Positions 47,413 through 56,602 of a DNA stretch of 64,000 nucleotides are shown here, piece after piece. Source of the stretch: Pseudooceanicola sp. (GTDB lineage Bacteria; Pseudomonadota; Alphaproteobacteria; Rhodobacterales; Rhodobacteraceae). Location: the NCBI GenBank assembly GCA_002709085.1, contig PAPR01000053.1:1-64000 (forward strand), written 5' to 3'. The position numbers were made by a program, and so were the translations under genes. Under the pieces are notes generated by a model. That model worked only from the letters and a program-made list of their open reading frames with translations, ran no database searches and was not told where the DNA came from. Position 1 is the stretch's first letter, and each line of letters begins with the position of its first letter.

Positions 47413-48078
47413 TCAGCGAAACAGACCTGACTGCATCAGGCGGCCATAGGCCTGAATGGCGCTCTCGGGGATGGTGCCCTGCTCTTTGTATAGCATCGCG
47501 ACATAGCCGCGCGCTCCCAGCATGATGGCCACCGTCGCTTCGAGTTCGGCATCCGGCATCTCGCGGATGTCGTTGGACGCCATGGCGCGTTTCAGGGCGC
47601 GGATATAGCCGTCGCTCAAGCGCCGGATATGTTCGTCGTGGGCCTTGGGGGCGAACACCTCGGCCTCGTACAGCACCCGGTAAAATCCGGGGGTTTCGCG
47701 AAGATAGTCGCAATAGGCGCGAAAGCGGGCGATATCCCGGTCGATCCCGGTGCCCGCTTCGACCAGATCGGCGGTGATCTGATCGGTCATCTGCAAGCCG
47801 ACAAAGGGCAGCAGGACATCGAACAGTCCCTGCCGGTCCTTGAAGTAATTGTAGAACGTTCCGTGCGCGACGCCGGCGGCCTCGGTTATCTTGGCGATGG
47901 TCGTCGCCGCATATCCATATTCACCGACAATATCCGCAGCCGCGTGCATCAGGTTGAGATAGGTCTGCTGCGCCTTTTCTTCACGGCTCGGCTTGGCTTT
48001 CCGCACGGGGCGGTCAAATGACAGTGGCGTCGCAATCTTGGTGTTTTTTTCGTTGCGGCTTGGCAATAACTTGTCCAC
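47413..48078 (-). CDS. TetR/AcrR family transcriptional regulator
   Basis: TYLNLMHAAADIVGEYGYAATTIAKITEAAGVAHGTFYNYFKDRQGLFDVLL. Confidence 0.94.
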   Translation of the reverse strand: MDKLLPSRNEKNTKIATPLSFDRPVRKAKPSREEKAQQTYLNLMHAAADIVGEYGYAATTIAKITEAAGVAHGTFYNYFKDRQGLFDVLLPFVGLQMTDQITADLVEAGTGIDRDIARFRAYCDYLRETPGFYRVLYEAEVFAPKAHDEHIRRLSDGYIRALKRAMASNDIREMPDAELEATVAIMLGARGYVAMLYKEQGTIPESAIQAYGRLMQSGLFR

Positions 48079-48084
48079 GGCTTT

Positions 48085-49587
48085 TTAGGTGTCGGAAAGA
48101 ACCTGGTCTCGTAGCACGCGTTTCAGGATCTTTCCAGACGGATTGCGCGGCAATTCGTCCACCACGCGCAGGCCCTTGGGGCACTTGAAACCGGCCAGAT
48201 GCTCGCGGCAAAAACCGGCCAGTTGATCGAAATCCAGACTCGTGTCGGGTTCCAGCACGACCACGGCCAGCGGGACCTCTCCCCATTTCGGATCCGGGCT
48301 GGCGATGACGGCCACGTCCGCGACTTCGGGAATCATGTGGATGACCCTCTCCAACTCCGAGGAGGCAATGTTCTCACCGCCCGAGATGATCATATCCTTC
48401 TTGCGGTCGGTGAGGAACAAGAAGCCGTCCTCATCCAGATATCCCACGTCGCCCGAGCGCAGAAAGCCGTCGGGATGCATCGCCGCGATACTTCGCTGGG
48501 GGTCGTTCCAGTATCCACGCGTCACCTTGGGGCCCCGCATGCAGATTTCGCCGGAAACGTCCGGAGGCAGGGCGACGCCGGCGTCGTCGCGGATTTCCAG
48601 TTCCACCATGCTGACCGGGCGACCGACCGAACCGATTTTCTCGATCTCGCGCCCCGGCTCCATCATCGTGTCGCCCGAGACGGTCTCGGTCATGCCGTAA
48701 GCGTCGATGTAGCGGGCCGAGGAGAACACCTTGCCAAAGTCACGTATCCGGCTTTGCGGTGTACGATCCCCGCCCGCGATGCACCATTTCAGCGAAGAGA
48801 GGTCAGGCAGCGTGCCGCGGTCCAGCGCCAGGATGCCGCTGGTCATGACCGGGGCCAGCCAGATACCGGTGATCTTTTCGTCAGCGATGGTCGTGACCAC
48901 ATCTTTCGGGTCAAAGTCACGCAAAACCACAAGCGTGCCGCCCATCCCATGAACGGCGAGTCCCGGCAGATCGCAGGCACCGACATGGTACAGCGGCCCC
49001 ACCATGCACAGCCGGTCACAGGCGCGCAGTTGCAGGGCTGTGACCATGTCCATGTTCTTGTAATGCAGGTTGTCGTAGCTGTGTGTCACACCCTTGGGCC
49101 GGTCCGTGGTGCCCGAGGTATACATCACCCGAAACAGATCTTCGCCCGCGCGTGGGTGGACCCGCCGGACCGGGTCGCCGCGCAGTGCGCCACGCGCATC
49201 GGCCTGCGCGGCCTCATCCAGCAGGACAGTCGGCTGCTGGAGGCTCGCGAGCGCCGGAGCAAATTCGGTATCGCCGATCACCAAGTCTGCCCCGGCGTGA
49301 TCGACGATATAGGCGACCTCTTCACCCGAAAGGCGATAGTTCACGGGCAATGACACCGCGCCCAGATGCGATATCGCGTAGAGCAGTTCGATGAACGCCG
49401 AGGAGTTCTTCATCATCAGCGCTACGATGCTGCCGGGGCCGATGCCCTCGGCGCGCAACCCGCCGGCGATCTCCTGAACCCTTTCGTTCAGAGCCTGCCA
49501 GCTCAGGCGCGTCCCGTCGTAGATTAGCGCCTCGGACCCCGGAGTGACACGGGCGTGATACATCAGCTGTGTGGTCAGGTTATGCAT
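48085..49587 (-). CDS. AMP-dependent acyl-CoA synthetase/ligase
   Basis: VMYTSGTTDRPKGVTHSY, AYGMTETVSGD, FLRSGDVGYLDEDGFLFLTDRKKDMIISGGENIASSELE, PRNPSGKILKR. Confidence 0.95.
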   Translation of the reverse strand: MHNLTTQLMYHARVTPGSEALIYDGTRLSWQALNERVQEIAGGLRAEGIGPGSIVALMMKNSSAFIELLYAISHLGAVSLPVNYRLSGEEVAYIVDHAGADLVIGDTEFAPALASLQQPTVLLDEAAQADARGALRGDPVRRVHPRAGEDLFRVMYTSGTTDRPKGVTHSYDNLHYKNMDMVTALQLRACDRLCMVGPLYHVGACDLPGLAVHGMGGTLVVLRDFDPKDVVTTIADEKITGIWLAPVMTSGILALDRGTLPDLSSLKWCIAGGDRTPQSRIRDFGKVFSSARYIDAYGMTETVSGDTMMEPGREIEKIGSVGRPVSMVELEIRDDAGVALPPDVSGEICMRGPKVTRGYWNDPQRSIAAMHPDGFLRSGDVGYLDEDGFLFLTDRKKDMIISGGENIASSELERVIHMIPEVADVAVIASPDPKWGEVPLAVVVLEPDTSLDFDQLAGFCREHLAGFKCPKGLRVVDELPRNPSGKILKRVLRDQVLSDT

Positions 49588-49612
49588 GGTGGCTGCCTTT
49601 CGGCGGGGGGCC

Positions 49613-50785
49613 TCAATATGAACGGGGCAGGCCGAGATTGGCCATGGCGATATAGTTCAGGATCATCTCTTCCGAGACCGGGGCGAAACGGAACAACCTT
49701 GCATCGCGCCAAAGCCGCTCCACGTGCATCTCCTTGGAGAACCCCATGCCGCCCATAACCTGCATCGATTGTTCGGCGACCGCCGAGGTGGCCTGAGAGG
49801 CGATCAGCTTGGCCGCGTTGCTCTCGGATCCGAAAGGCAAGCCGTTGTCAAAGAAAGACGCGGCCTTGAGGTTGAGCAGCTTGGCCGCCTCAAGTTCGGC
49901 CCAGTGCTGCGCCAGGGGAAATTGCAGCGACTGGTATGAGCCGATGGGCCTGTCGCCAAAGACCCGCCGTTCTTTGGCGTAGTCCACGCCGAGCCGAATG
50001 GCGAGCCGACCGGCACCGATCAGGCCCGCAGTCGTCACGATCCGCTCGGTATTGAGTACGTCGAGCAACTGATGCCAGCCTTTGTCCAGGTCCCCGATCA
50101 GTTCGTCGGCCTCGATACGGACATTGTCAAAGAACACCTGACTGGAGGGCAACGTGTTGGTGCCCAGCTTGTCGATAGCCGCGTGGCTGACCCCTTCCCG
50201 ATCGGTGTCGATCATGAAGAGCGAGATGCCATGGGTCTTTTTCGGGGCCTGGTCGATGGGCGTGCTGCGGGTCACCACCAGCATCTTGTGCGACTGCGGG
50301 ACGCCGGTGATCCAAATCTTCTGTCCGTTCAGCTGCCAGCCGTCACCGTCGGGCACCACGGTGGTGCGCAGCTCCAGTGAATTGGTGCCGGCATCCGGCT
50401 CTGTCAACGCCATGCAGAATTGCATCTCGCCGGTGCACAGTTTTGGCAGCCAGTCGGCCTTCATCTGGTCGGTGCCATATTTCGCCACCGACACGCCGCC
50501 AAAGATCGGGTTCAGCATGAAGACCTGCGCCAGCGTCGCGCCGGCCCCCGCGGCGCAGAGCTCTTCGATGATCAGCGCCACCTCGACCATGCCAAGGCCG
50601 GCACCGCCGAGGTCCTCGGGCAGCATCGCGCCAGCCAGCCCGGAATCGCAGACAGCCTGCCAGCACTCGACCGGGAACGCCTTGTCAGCGTCTTTCGCGC
50701 GCCAGTAATCGGGACCGAAAGCCTCGCCCACCTTGCGGGCGGTCTCGATCATCATCTGTTGTTCTTCGCTCAGGGCAAAATCCAT
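49613..50785 (-). CDS. acyl-CoA dehydrogenase
   Basis: MDFALSEEQQMMIETARKVGEAFG...; C-terminus LFRFAPVSEEMILNYIAMANLGLPRSY. Confidence 0.94.
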   Translation of the reverse strand: MDFALSEEQQMMIETARKVGEAFGPDYWRAKDADKAFPVECWQAVCDSGLAGAMLPEDLGGAGLGMVEVALIIEELCAAGAGATLAQVFMLNPIFGGVSVAKYGTDQMKADWLPKLCTGEMQFCMALTEPDAGTNSLELRTTVVPDGDGWQLNGQKIWITGVPQSHKMLVVTRSTPIDQAPKKTHGISLFMIDTDREGVSHAAIDKLGTNTLPSSQVFFDNVRIEADELIGDLDKGWHQLLDVLNTERIVTTAGLIGAGRLAIRLGVDYAKERRVFGDRPIGSYQSLQFPLAQHWAELEAAKLLNLKAASFFDNGLPFGSESNAAKLIASQATSAVAEQSMQVMGGMGFSKEMHVERLWRDARLFRFAPVSEEMILNYIAMANLGLPRSY

Positions 50786-50802
50786 GAAGGGCTCCGGTTA
50801 TT

Positions 50803-52131
50803 TCAGGCCGGTTTGCGCGCCGGGCGCAGCAGGCGGAGGGGGTTTTCGAGAAGGGCCACGACCGCCGACAGGAAACGTGCCGCATCAGCGCCATCGATGA
50901 TGCGGTGGTCGCAGGCCAGTGTCAGGGTCAGCTCCCGCCGAAGGGCGGGCGCGTTGTTGGCATCGGGACGGAACACCGCACGTTCGGCGCCCACGCCCAG
51001 GATCATGGCGTTTGGCGGGTTGATGATCGGGGTCAGCGACGAGGCGCCGAACATACCGACATTCGAGATCGAGATCACGCCGTCACCCACGTCCGAAGAT
51101 GCCAGGCTGCCCGTCCGCGCGCGTTCGATCAGCCCGTTCGCCTGATTGGCCACATCATCCAGCGAGGTGCCGCCGGAATTCCGCACGACCGGGATACGCA
51201 GCCCATCGGGCGTTTCGACGACCATGCCGATATCGGCGCGCCCGAAGGCAATGATGCGATCGCCAGCCCAGATGCGGTTCATCTGGGGCATCTCCTCCAG
51301 CGCCAGACCCAGCGCCCGGATCAGCATATGCGTGACCGAGACTTTCTGCGTGGCGCCGTCGGCGTTGATGTCGGAACGCAGCGCTGACAGCGCCACCATA
51401 TCAGCCTCATGAGTGAGATAGAAATGCGGGATGTCGCGCTTTGCGGCACTGACCCGCTGGGCCGTGGCGCGTCTGGTTGCGTCGGGCGTGATTTCGGTGA
51501 CTTGCGCCGCAGCGTCGCCTGTCGCAGGTTGACCCGGTGGCCTTGCTTGCGCTGCGGTTTCGATGTCGCGCGCCTTGATCCGTCCCTTGGGGCCGGTGCC
51601 TTCGACCTTGTTGAGATCGACACCTTCGATTCCGGCCAGGCGGCGCGCCAGCGGCGTCGCGATGACGCGCAGTACATCCTCTTTCATGACCCGCCCGTCG
51701 CGGCCCGTCGGCTCGACCGTCGTGCGGTCCAATCTGTGCTCGGCCATCAGCTTGCGGGCGGATGGGCTGTCGAGCGTATCTTTGCCCTGACCATGACCCT
51801 GGCCCTGAATTTTGGCGGGCGGCTGGGCCGCTGCCGGGTCGGAGGTGGGCGTGGAGGGGCGCGCGGCGGGGGCCGCGCTGTCGTCTGCCGGTGCGCCGTC
51901 GTTCTCTACCCGTGCGATCGGGGTGCCGACCGGCACCGTCTCGCCGGCCTGAACGAGAACTTCCGCGAGCTTTCCATCGGTTTCGGCCTCGATCTCGTTG
52001 GCGACCTTTTCGGTCTCGACCGTGAACAGCAGGTCGCCGGCGCGGAACTCCGCCCCCGGTGCGACATGCCATTCGGAAAGCAGCCCCTCGGTCATCGTCA
52101 GACCGAACTTGGGCATCACCAGATCGGACAT
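50803..52131 (-). CDS. 2-oxoacid dehydrogenase E2 (dihydrolipoamide acyltransferase)
   Basis: Lipoyl domain MSDLVMPKFGLTMTEGLLSEWHV...VETEKVANEIEAE; E3-binding-like segments; LACDHRIIDGADAARFL. Confidence 0.93.
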   Translation of the reverse strand: MSDLVMPKFGLTMTEGLLSEWHVAPGAEFRAGDLLFTVETEKVANEIEAETDGKLAEVLVQAGETVPVGTPIARVENDGAPADDSAAPAARPSTPTSDPAAAQPPAKIQGQGHGQGKDTLDSPSARKLMAEHRLDRTTVEPTGRDGRVMKEDVLRVIATPLARRLAGIEGVDLNKVEGTGPKGRIKARDIETAAQARPPGQPATGDAAAQVTEITPDATRRATAQRVSAAKRDIPHFYLTHEADMVALSALRSDINADGATQKVSVTHMLIRALGLALEEMPQMNRIWAGDRIIAFGRADIGMVVETPDGLRIPVVRNSGGTSLDDVANQANGLIERARTGSLASSDVGDGVISISNVGMFGASSLTPIINPPNAMILGVGAERAVFRPDANNAPALRRELTLTLACDHRIIDGADAARFLSAVVALLENPLRLLRPARKPA

Positions 52132-52133
52132 TT

Positions 52134-52916
52134 TCAGGAACCCTTGAAAGTCGCGGCGCGTTTTTCCAGGAAGGCCGAGCACCCTTCGTGCGAGTCCTCA
52201 CTGTCCAGCACCAGCCCGATCATCGCCTGTTCGTGACGCAGGGCCGCCGAGAGGGGCATATCCGCGCCATCGGTCACTGTCCGCTTGAGCAGCTTCAGAA
52301 CCAGCGGCGATTTCGCGGCGATCTTGTCCGCCGTCTCGCGGGCGCTCGCCATCAGCTCATCATGCGGGACCACGCGGTTGGCGAGGCCGATGCTGACCGC
52401 CTCTTCCGGGGTCAACATATCGCCGGTGTACATGATCTCCTTGGCGCGGCAGAGGGGCAGTTGACGGATGATCCGCTGGGTGCCGCCGGCGCCGGGAAAC
52501 AGACCCAGAGTGATTTCGGGAAGGCCCAGCCGGGACTTGTCGGACAGAATGCGGATATCGAGCGCCAGCAACAATTCGGTGCCACCGCCCAGCGCGAACC
52601 CGTTCACCGCGCCAATCGTCGGCTTGTCGAGCGTCTCGATCCGGCGGAACAGGTTATGGATAGCCTCGGCGAATTCCTCGTAGTGCGGCAGGCCCTGGCG
52701 CGAATTCAGATCGGCGATGTCGCCGCCCGCGACAAAGGAACGCCCAGTCCCCGTAAAGATCACCACGCGGATCTCGGGGTCTGTCGCGACCTTGTCGAGG
52801 GCGTCGTTCAGCGCGCGGACGGCCGGTAAGTCAATCGCATTCAGCGTGTCGGGGCGGTTGATCGTCAATGTGGCGATCGGGCCATCGACGTCTATCAGGA
52901 TCGTGTCGGTTGTCAT
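52134..52916 (-). CDS. enoyl-CoA hydratase/isomerase family protein
   Basis: TGTGRSFVAGGDIADLNSRQG, GAVNGFALGGGTELLLALDIRILSD. Confidence 0.94.
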   Translation of the reverse strand: MTTDTILIDVDGPIATLTINRPDTLNAIDLPAVRALNDALDKVATDPEIRVVIFTGTGRSFVAGGDIADLNSRQGLPHYEEFAEAIHNLFRRIETLDKPTIGAVNGFALGGGTELLLALDIRILSDKSRLGLPEITLGLFPGAGGTQRIIRQLPLCRAKEIMYTGDMLTPEEAVSIGLANRVVPHDELMASARETADKIAAKSPLVLKLLKRTVTDGADMPLSAALRHEQAMIGLVLDSEDSHEGCSAFLEKRAATFKGS

Positions 52917-52933
52917 ATGAAACTCCTCAGTGT

Positions 52934-53908
52934 TCAGGCCAGCGTTCGGCGGAGTGCCGTGACAATCCGGTCCGCGTTGGGCCGGTATGCCTCTTCCAGC
53001 GTCTTTCCGAAAGGCGAGGGGGCAAAGGGTGCGCCCACCCGTATGATCGGGCCGTCAAGCTCATCGAAACCGATATCCACCATCCGAGCGGCAATTTCCG
53101 CGCCGACCCCAAAGGCTTCGACCGCCTCGTGCACGACGACGAGGTTATGGGTGCGCGACAGGCTCTCCAGCACGCAGGCTTCGTCCCAGGGCTGAATGGA
53201 GCGTAGGTCGATCACCTCGACCTCGACGCCCTCCGCGGCCATCACATCGGCTGCGGCTTCGGCCAGGCCGACCGCTGCGCCATAGGCCACCACGGTGGCA
53301 TCCTCGCCTGGCCGCGCGATCCGGGCCTTGCCGATTTCGACCCGTTCGGGGGTCTCGGGTACCTCGCCCTTCATGGCGTAAAGTGCTTTGTTTTCGACGA
53401 CGATCACCGGGTCGGGATCGTCGATCGCCGCACGCAGCAGGCTGTAGGCTTCAGCCGGATTTGACGGGCAGACGACCTTGAGGCCCGGCACATGGGCCAG
53501 CCAGGCTTCTAGGCACTGCGAATGCTGTGGTCCCGCGTTGAGCCCGCCGCCATGGGGCGTTCGCAGAACCATCGGCACCGAGCCCTGACCGCCGAACATA
53601 GAGCGCGCCTTGGCAGCCTGGTTCACCAACATATCCATCGAAAGGGTGATGAAATCCATGAACATGATCTCGGCCACCGGCCGCATGTTGGTCAGCGCCG
53701 CGCCCACTGCGATGCCGGTGATCGCGGCCTCGGCGATAGGAGCGTCATAGACCCGCTCGGGCCCGTAGATGTCGAGAAGATCGCGCGTTGCCTTGAATGA
53801 CCCGCCCGCCGCGCCGATGTCCTCGCCGATCAGGAACACGGTGGAATCGTCGCGCATCGCGTCTTTCAGGGCCTGATTGACGGCCTTCAGATATCGCATC
53901 TCACCCAT
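52934..53908 (-). CDS. 2-oxoacid dehydrogenase E1 beta subunit
   Basis: MGEMRYLKAVNQALKDAMRDDSTVFLIGEDIGAAGGSFKATRDLLDIYGPERVYDAPIAEAAI; start reset to MGEMRYL. Confidence 0.94.
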   Translation of the reverse strand: MGEMRYLKAVNQALKDAMRDDSTVFLIGEDIGAAGGSFKATRDLLDIYGPERVYDAPIAEAAITGIAVGAALTNMRPVAEIMFMDFITLSMDMLVNQAAKARSMFGGQGSVPMVLRTPHGGGLNAGPQHSQCLEAWLAHVPGLKVVCPSNPAEAYSLLRAAIDDPDPVIVVENKALYAMKGEVPETPERVEIGKARIARPGEDATVVAYGAAVGLAEAAADVMAAEGVEVEVIDLRSIQPWDEACVLESLSRTHNLVVVHEAVEAFGVGAEIAARMVDIGFDELDGPIIRVGAPFAPSPFGKTLEEAYRPNADRIVTALRRTLA

Positions 53909-53912
53909 CGGT

Positions 53913-54878
53913 TCAGACCTCGGCTCGTGTGTATACATCGGCAAGAATGTCGCCGGCTTCGGGAAGGGGGGCAGCCACTGCCGCCTCGGTCGCGGCCTCG
54001 ATCTGCGCCTCGACGTCGGCGGCGATCTCGGCCAGCGCCTCATCCGTCAGGCCGGCCTCGCGCAGCGTCTCGCCGGCCAGCCGTATCGGGTCGCGCGCAT
54101 CGAGCCCGGCCAGCTCGTCACTATCGCGATAGTCTTGCCGATCCCCTTCGAAATGCCCACGGACACGGGTGGTCCGGCATTCGAGGATCGCAGGAGAGGC
54201 CGCCTTGCGCATCCCGGTGATCAGTTTACCGGCGGCCCCGGCGACTTCATCGACGATATTGCCGTCCACTTCCTTGTAGGTAATGCCGAATGCCTTGCCG
54301 AGCTTGTCGAGGCTTGTGGCCAGTTGCCGTTCCGTCGGGCTGAATTCCGACCAGCCGTTGTTCTCGCAGACAAACAGGATCGGAAGGCTCCACAGCTTGG
54401 CGATATTCAGACATTCATGCAGGACGCCTTCGGCCAGGGCGCCGTCGCCGAAATAAACCACGGCGATGTTCCCCTTGGCCTGCATCTTGTGTGCCAGCGC
54501 GCTGCCCGTGGTGATCGGCAGGCCAGCAGCGACAATACCGTTCGCACCGAGCATGCCCTTGGCCAGATCCGCGACGTGCATCGAGCCGCCGCGCCCCTTG
54601 CACAACCCGGTCGCCTTACCCAGAATTTCGGCGAAGAAGCCGTTCAAATCCACACCCTTAGCCAGGGTATGGCCGTGCCCGCGATGGTTCGAAGACACAG
54701 TATCGTCTTCGGTCAGCGCGCTCGAAACCCCTGCGGGGACGGCCTCCTGGCCGATGGACAAGTGGAGAAAGCCCGGAATCATTCCGTCGGCGAACAGCTT
54801 CTGCAGCCGTTCTTCTGACCGGCGGATCAACAGCATCATGCGGTAGAGGTCCGCGCGTTCTTTCAGCTTCATCGCCAT
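53913..54878 (-). CDS. 2-oxoacid dehydrogenase E1 alpha subunit (TPP)
   Basis: LHLSIGQEAVPAGVSSALTEDDTVSSNHRGHGHTLAKG, GDGALAEGVLHECLNIAKLWSLPILFVCENN. Confidence 0.94.
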   Translation of the reverse strand: MAMKLKERADLYRMMLLIRRSEERLQKLFADGMIPGFLHLSIGQEAVPAGVSSALTEDDTVSSNHRGHGHTLAKGVDLNGFFAEILGKATGLCKGRGGSMHVADLAKGMLGANGIVAAGLPITTGSALAHKMQAKGNIAVVYFGDGALAEGVLHECLNIAKLWSLPILFVCENNGWSEFSPTERQLATSLDKLGKAFGITYKEVDGNIVDEVAGAAGKLITGMRKAASPAILECRTTRVRGHFEGDRQDYRDSDELAGLDARDPIRLAGETLREAGLTDEALAEIAADVEAQIEAATEAAVAAPLPEAGDILADVYTRAEV

Positions 54879-54929
54879 CTCCCTTATGCCTCACGGCAAA
54901 TTGCCAAGCCGGCTTCCAGGCGTCAAGGG

Positions 54930-54956
54930 AAATGATTTCTGATTCGACAATCATTT
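54930..54956. promoter_or_regulatory. AAATGATT-N11-AATCATTT inverted repeat in divergent promoter
   Basis: Perfect 8-bp arms; overlaps a second IR GATTCG (54941-54946)/CGAATC (54963-54968). Confidence 0.5.
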
Positions 54957-54996
54957 ATGTTGCGAATCCACTTTACCCCGATAACATGAACTCAAT

Positions 54997-55011
54997 ACGT
55001 CTCAGAGACGT
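54997..55011. promoter_or_regulatory. ACGTCTC-A-GAGACGT perfect palindrome upstream of ACAD gene
   Basis: Read directly; 15 bp, ends 27 bp before ATG at 55038. Confidence 0.55.
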
Positions 55012-55037
55012 CCGATCGAGAATGGGGAGGTTCATCG

Positions 55038-56222
55038 ATGCAATTTCAGCCTACGGAAGACCAGAAAGCCTATCGTGATACCGCCAAGCGGTTCGCATCC
55101 GAAAAGCTCGCGCCGAGCTATCTGGAACGGTCAAAGGGGCAAGTCCTCGACCGTGCGAAGTTGAAGGAAATGGGCTCGCTCGGGCTGATCGCGCCCGATC
55201 TGCCGGAACGGTTTGGCGGGCTTGGCGAAAGTTCGGTGACAGCCGGGCTCATCACCGAGGAAATCGCATATGCCGATTTCAACGTCAGCTACGTGCAGCT
55301 TGTGGGGTCCCTCATGGGGGGAATGGTCGCAAAACACGCCTCCGAAGATATCTCGGCGGAATGGCTGCCCAAATTGATTGCCGGTGACGCGGTGATCGGT
55401 ATCGGCCTGACGGAGCCGCGAGGTGGGTCGGATGTGGCAAACCTTGTCCTCAGGGCCGAAAAGTCCGGCAACGGCTGGCGGCTGAACGGAGAAAAGACCT
55501 CCATCAGTTTTGCCACCCAGGCGGATGCGGTGGTGGTCTTTGCGCGCACCGGCGATCCGGATAGCGGCTCCAAGGGGGTCAGCGCCTTTTTCGTCGATCT
55601 GAATGAAAAGGGTATCAAGCGCACGCATTTCGACGACATTGGCACGCGGCCTGTCGGGCGCGGATCGTTGTTCTTTGACGATGTTTATGTGCCGGCTGAA
55701 AACATGATGGCGGAAGAGGGCCGCGCCTTTGGCAAGATCATGGTTGGCTTTGACTACTCCCGTGCGCTGATCGGGTTGGAATGCCTGGGCGCGGCACAGG
55801 CGTCGGTCGATGAAACCTGGGCTTATGTGCAGGAGCGCGAAGCCTTTGGCGCGCCCATCGTGCAATACCAGGGGGTCAGCTTCCCGCTGGCCGAAGCCGA
55901 GACCAAGCTCACCATGATGCGCCAGCTTTGCTATTATACGCTGGACCTGCGCGATCGTGGCCTGCCCCACACCGCAGAGGCCGCCATGTGCAAGTGGTAC
56001 CTGCCCAAGACCGCCTGCGAGATTATTCACCAATGTCTGATCCTGCATGGCCATTACGGCTATACCACCGACTTGCCGCACCATCAGCGTTACAACGATG
56101 TTCTCGGTCTGCAACTCGGCGATGGCACCGCGCAGGTTCAGAAATTGGTGATCGCTCGCGAAAAAGCTGGACGGATGGCGCTTCAGTATGACCCCATGGC
56201 AAGGGCGGCCCACAAAAAGTGA
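55038..56222 (+). CDS. acyl-CoA dehydrogenase (possibly cyclic acyl-CoA type)
   Basis: GIGLTEPRGGSDVANLVLRAEKSG, LGDGTAQVQKLVIAREKAG. Confidence 0.93.
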   Translation: MQFQPTEDQKAYRDTAKRFASEKLAPSYLERSKGQVLDRAKLKEMGSLGLIAPDLPERFGGLGESSVTAGLITEEIAYADFNVSYVQLVGSLMGGMVAKHASEDISAEWLPKLIAGDAVIGIGLTEPRGGSDVANLVLRAEKSGNGWRLNGEKTSISFATQADAVVVFARTGDPDSGSKGVSAFFVDLNEKGIKRTHFDDIGTRPVGRGSLFFDDVYVPAENMMAEEGRAFGKIMVGFDYSRALIGLECLGAAQASVDETWAYVQEREAFGAPIVQYQGVSFPLAEAETKLTMMRQLCYYTLDLRDRGLPHTAEAAMCKWYLPKTACEIIHQCLILHGHYGYTTDLPHHQRYNDVLGLQLGDGTAQVQKLVIAREKAGRMALQYDPMARAAHKK

Positions 56223-56409
56223 GCAAGGCCGCATCTGTCGGCAAAATGGGTTTTGGTGATCTTGGTTTAGTCTGAATATTCGATTGTCCATCAGCAGGCA
56301 TCCAGAAGCCTGCTTTGGGGGTGTCCGATGACATTCAGTTCAAATGCCTGGCGCCGCAAAAATCCGGACGAACCGGATGTCAGCCTGCGATTTGTGAAAG
56401 CGATAAAAT

Positions 56410-56545
56410 TCCGGACGCGGCGTGCCGCGTCCGTCGATGTGGCATTTGCGGCGTGGCCTGTTTTGGGAGGCCCCGCCCCGCTTGACCGCAAACAGTTCAG
56501 GAATAGGCGTGGCAAGGCGCGACCGGCCCATACAAGGGCCGGAAC
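56410..56545 (+). ncRNA. candidate structured leader/intergenic RNA (three stem-loops)
   Basis: CGGACGCGGC-GT-GCCGCGTCCG (56412-56433); TTTGCGG...CCGCAAA (56445-56492) enclosing GGCCT...AGGCC; CCGGCCC-ATACAA-GGGCCGG (56523-56542). Confidence 0.4.
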
Positions 56546-56602
56546 CATGCTGAATGACCACTTCAAACGCGCCAAATAATATCACAATCAGGGAGAAGTA
56601 AT

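Noticed and set aside
48199-49353. Plus-strand 384-aa ORF opposite the AMP ligase
   Set aside because: Shadow of a clear AMP-dependent ligase with all signature motifs.
56328-56579. 83-aa plus-strand ORF and 94-aa minus-strand ORF in the pre-SBP intergenic region
   Set aside because: Run across the GC-rich stem-loops; RNA structure is the simpler explanation, though peptide evidence would change this.
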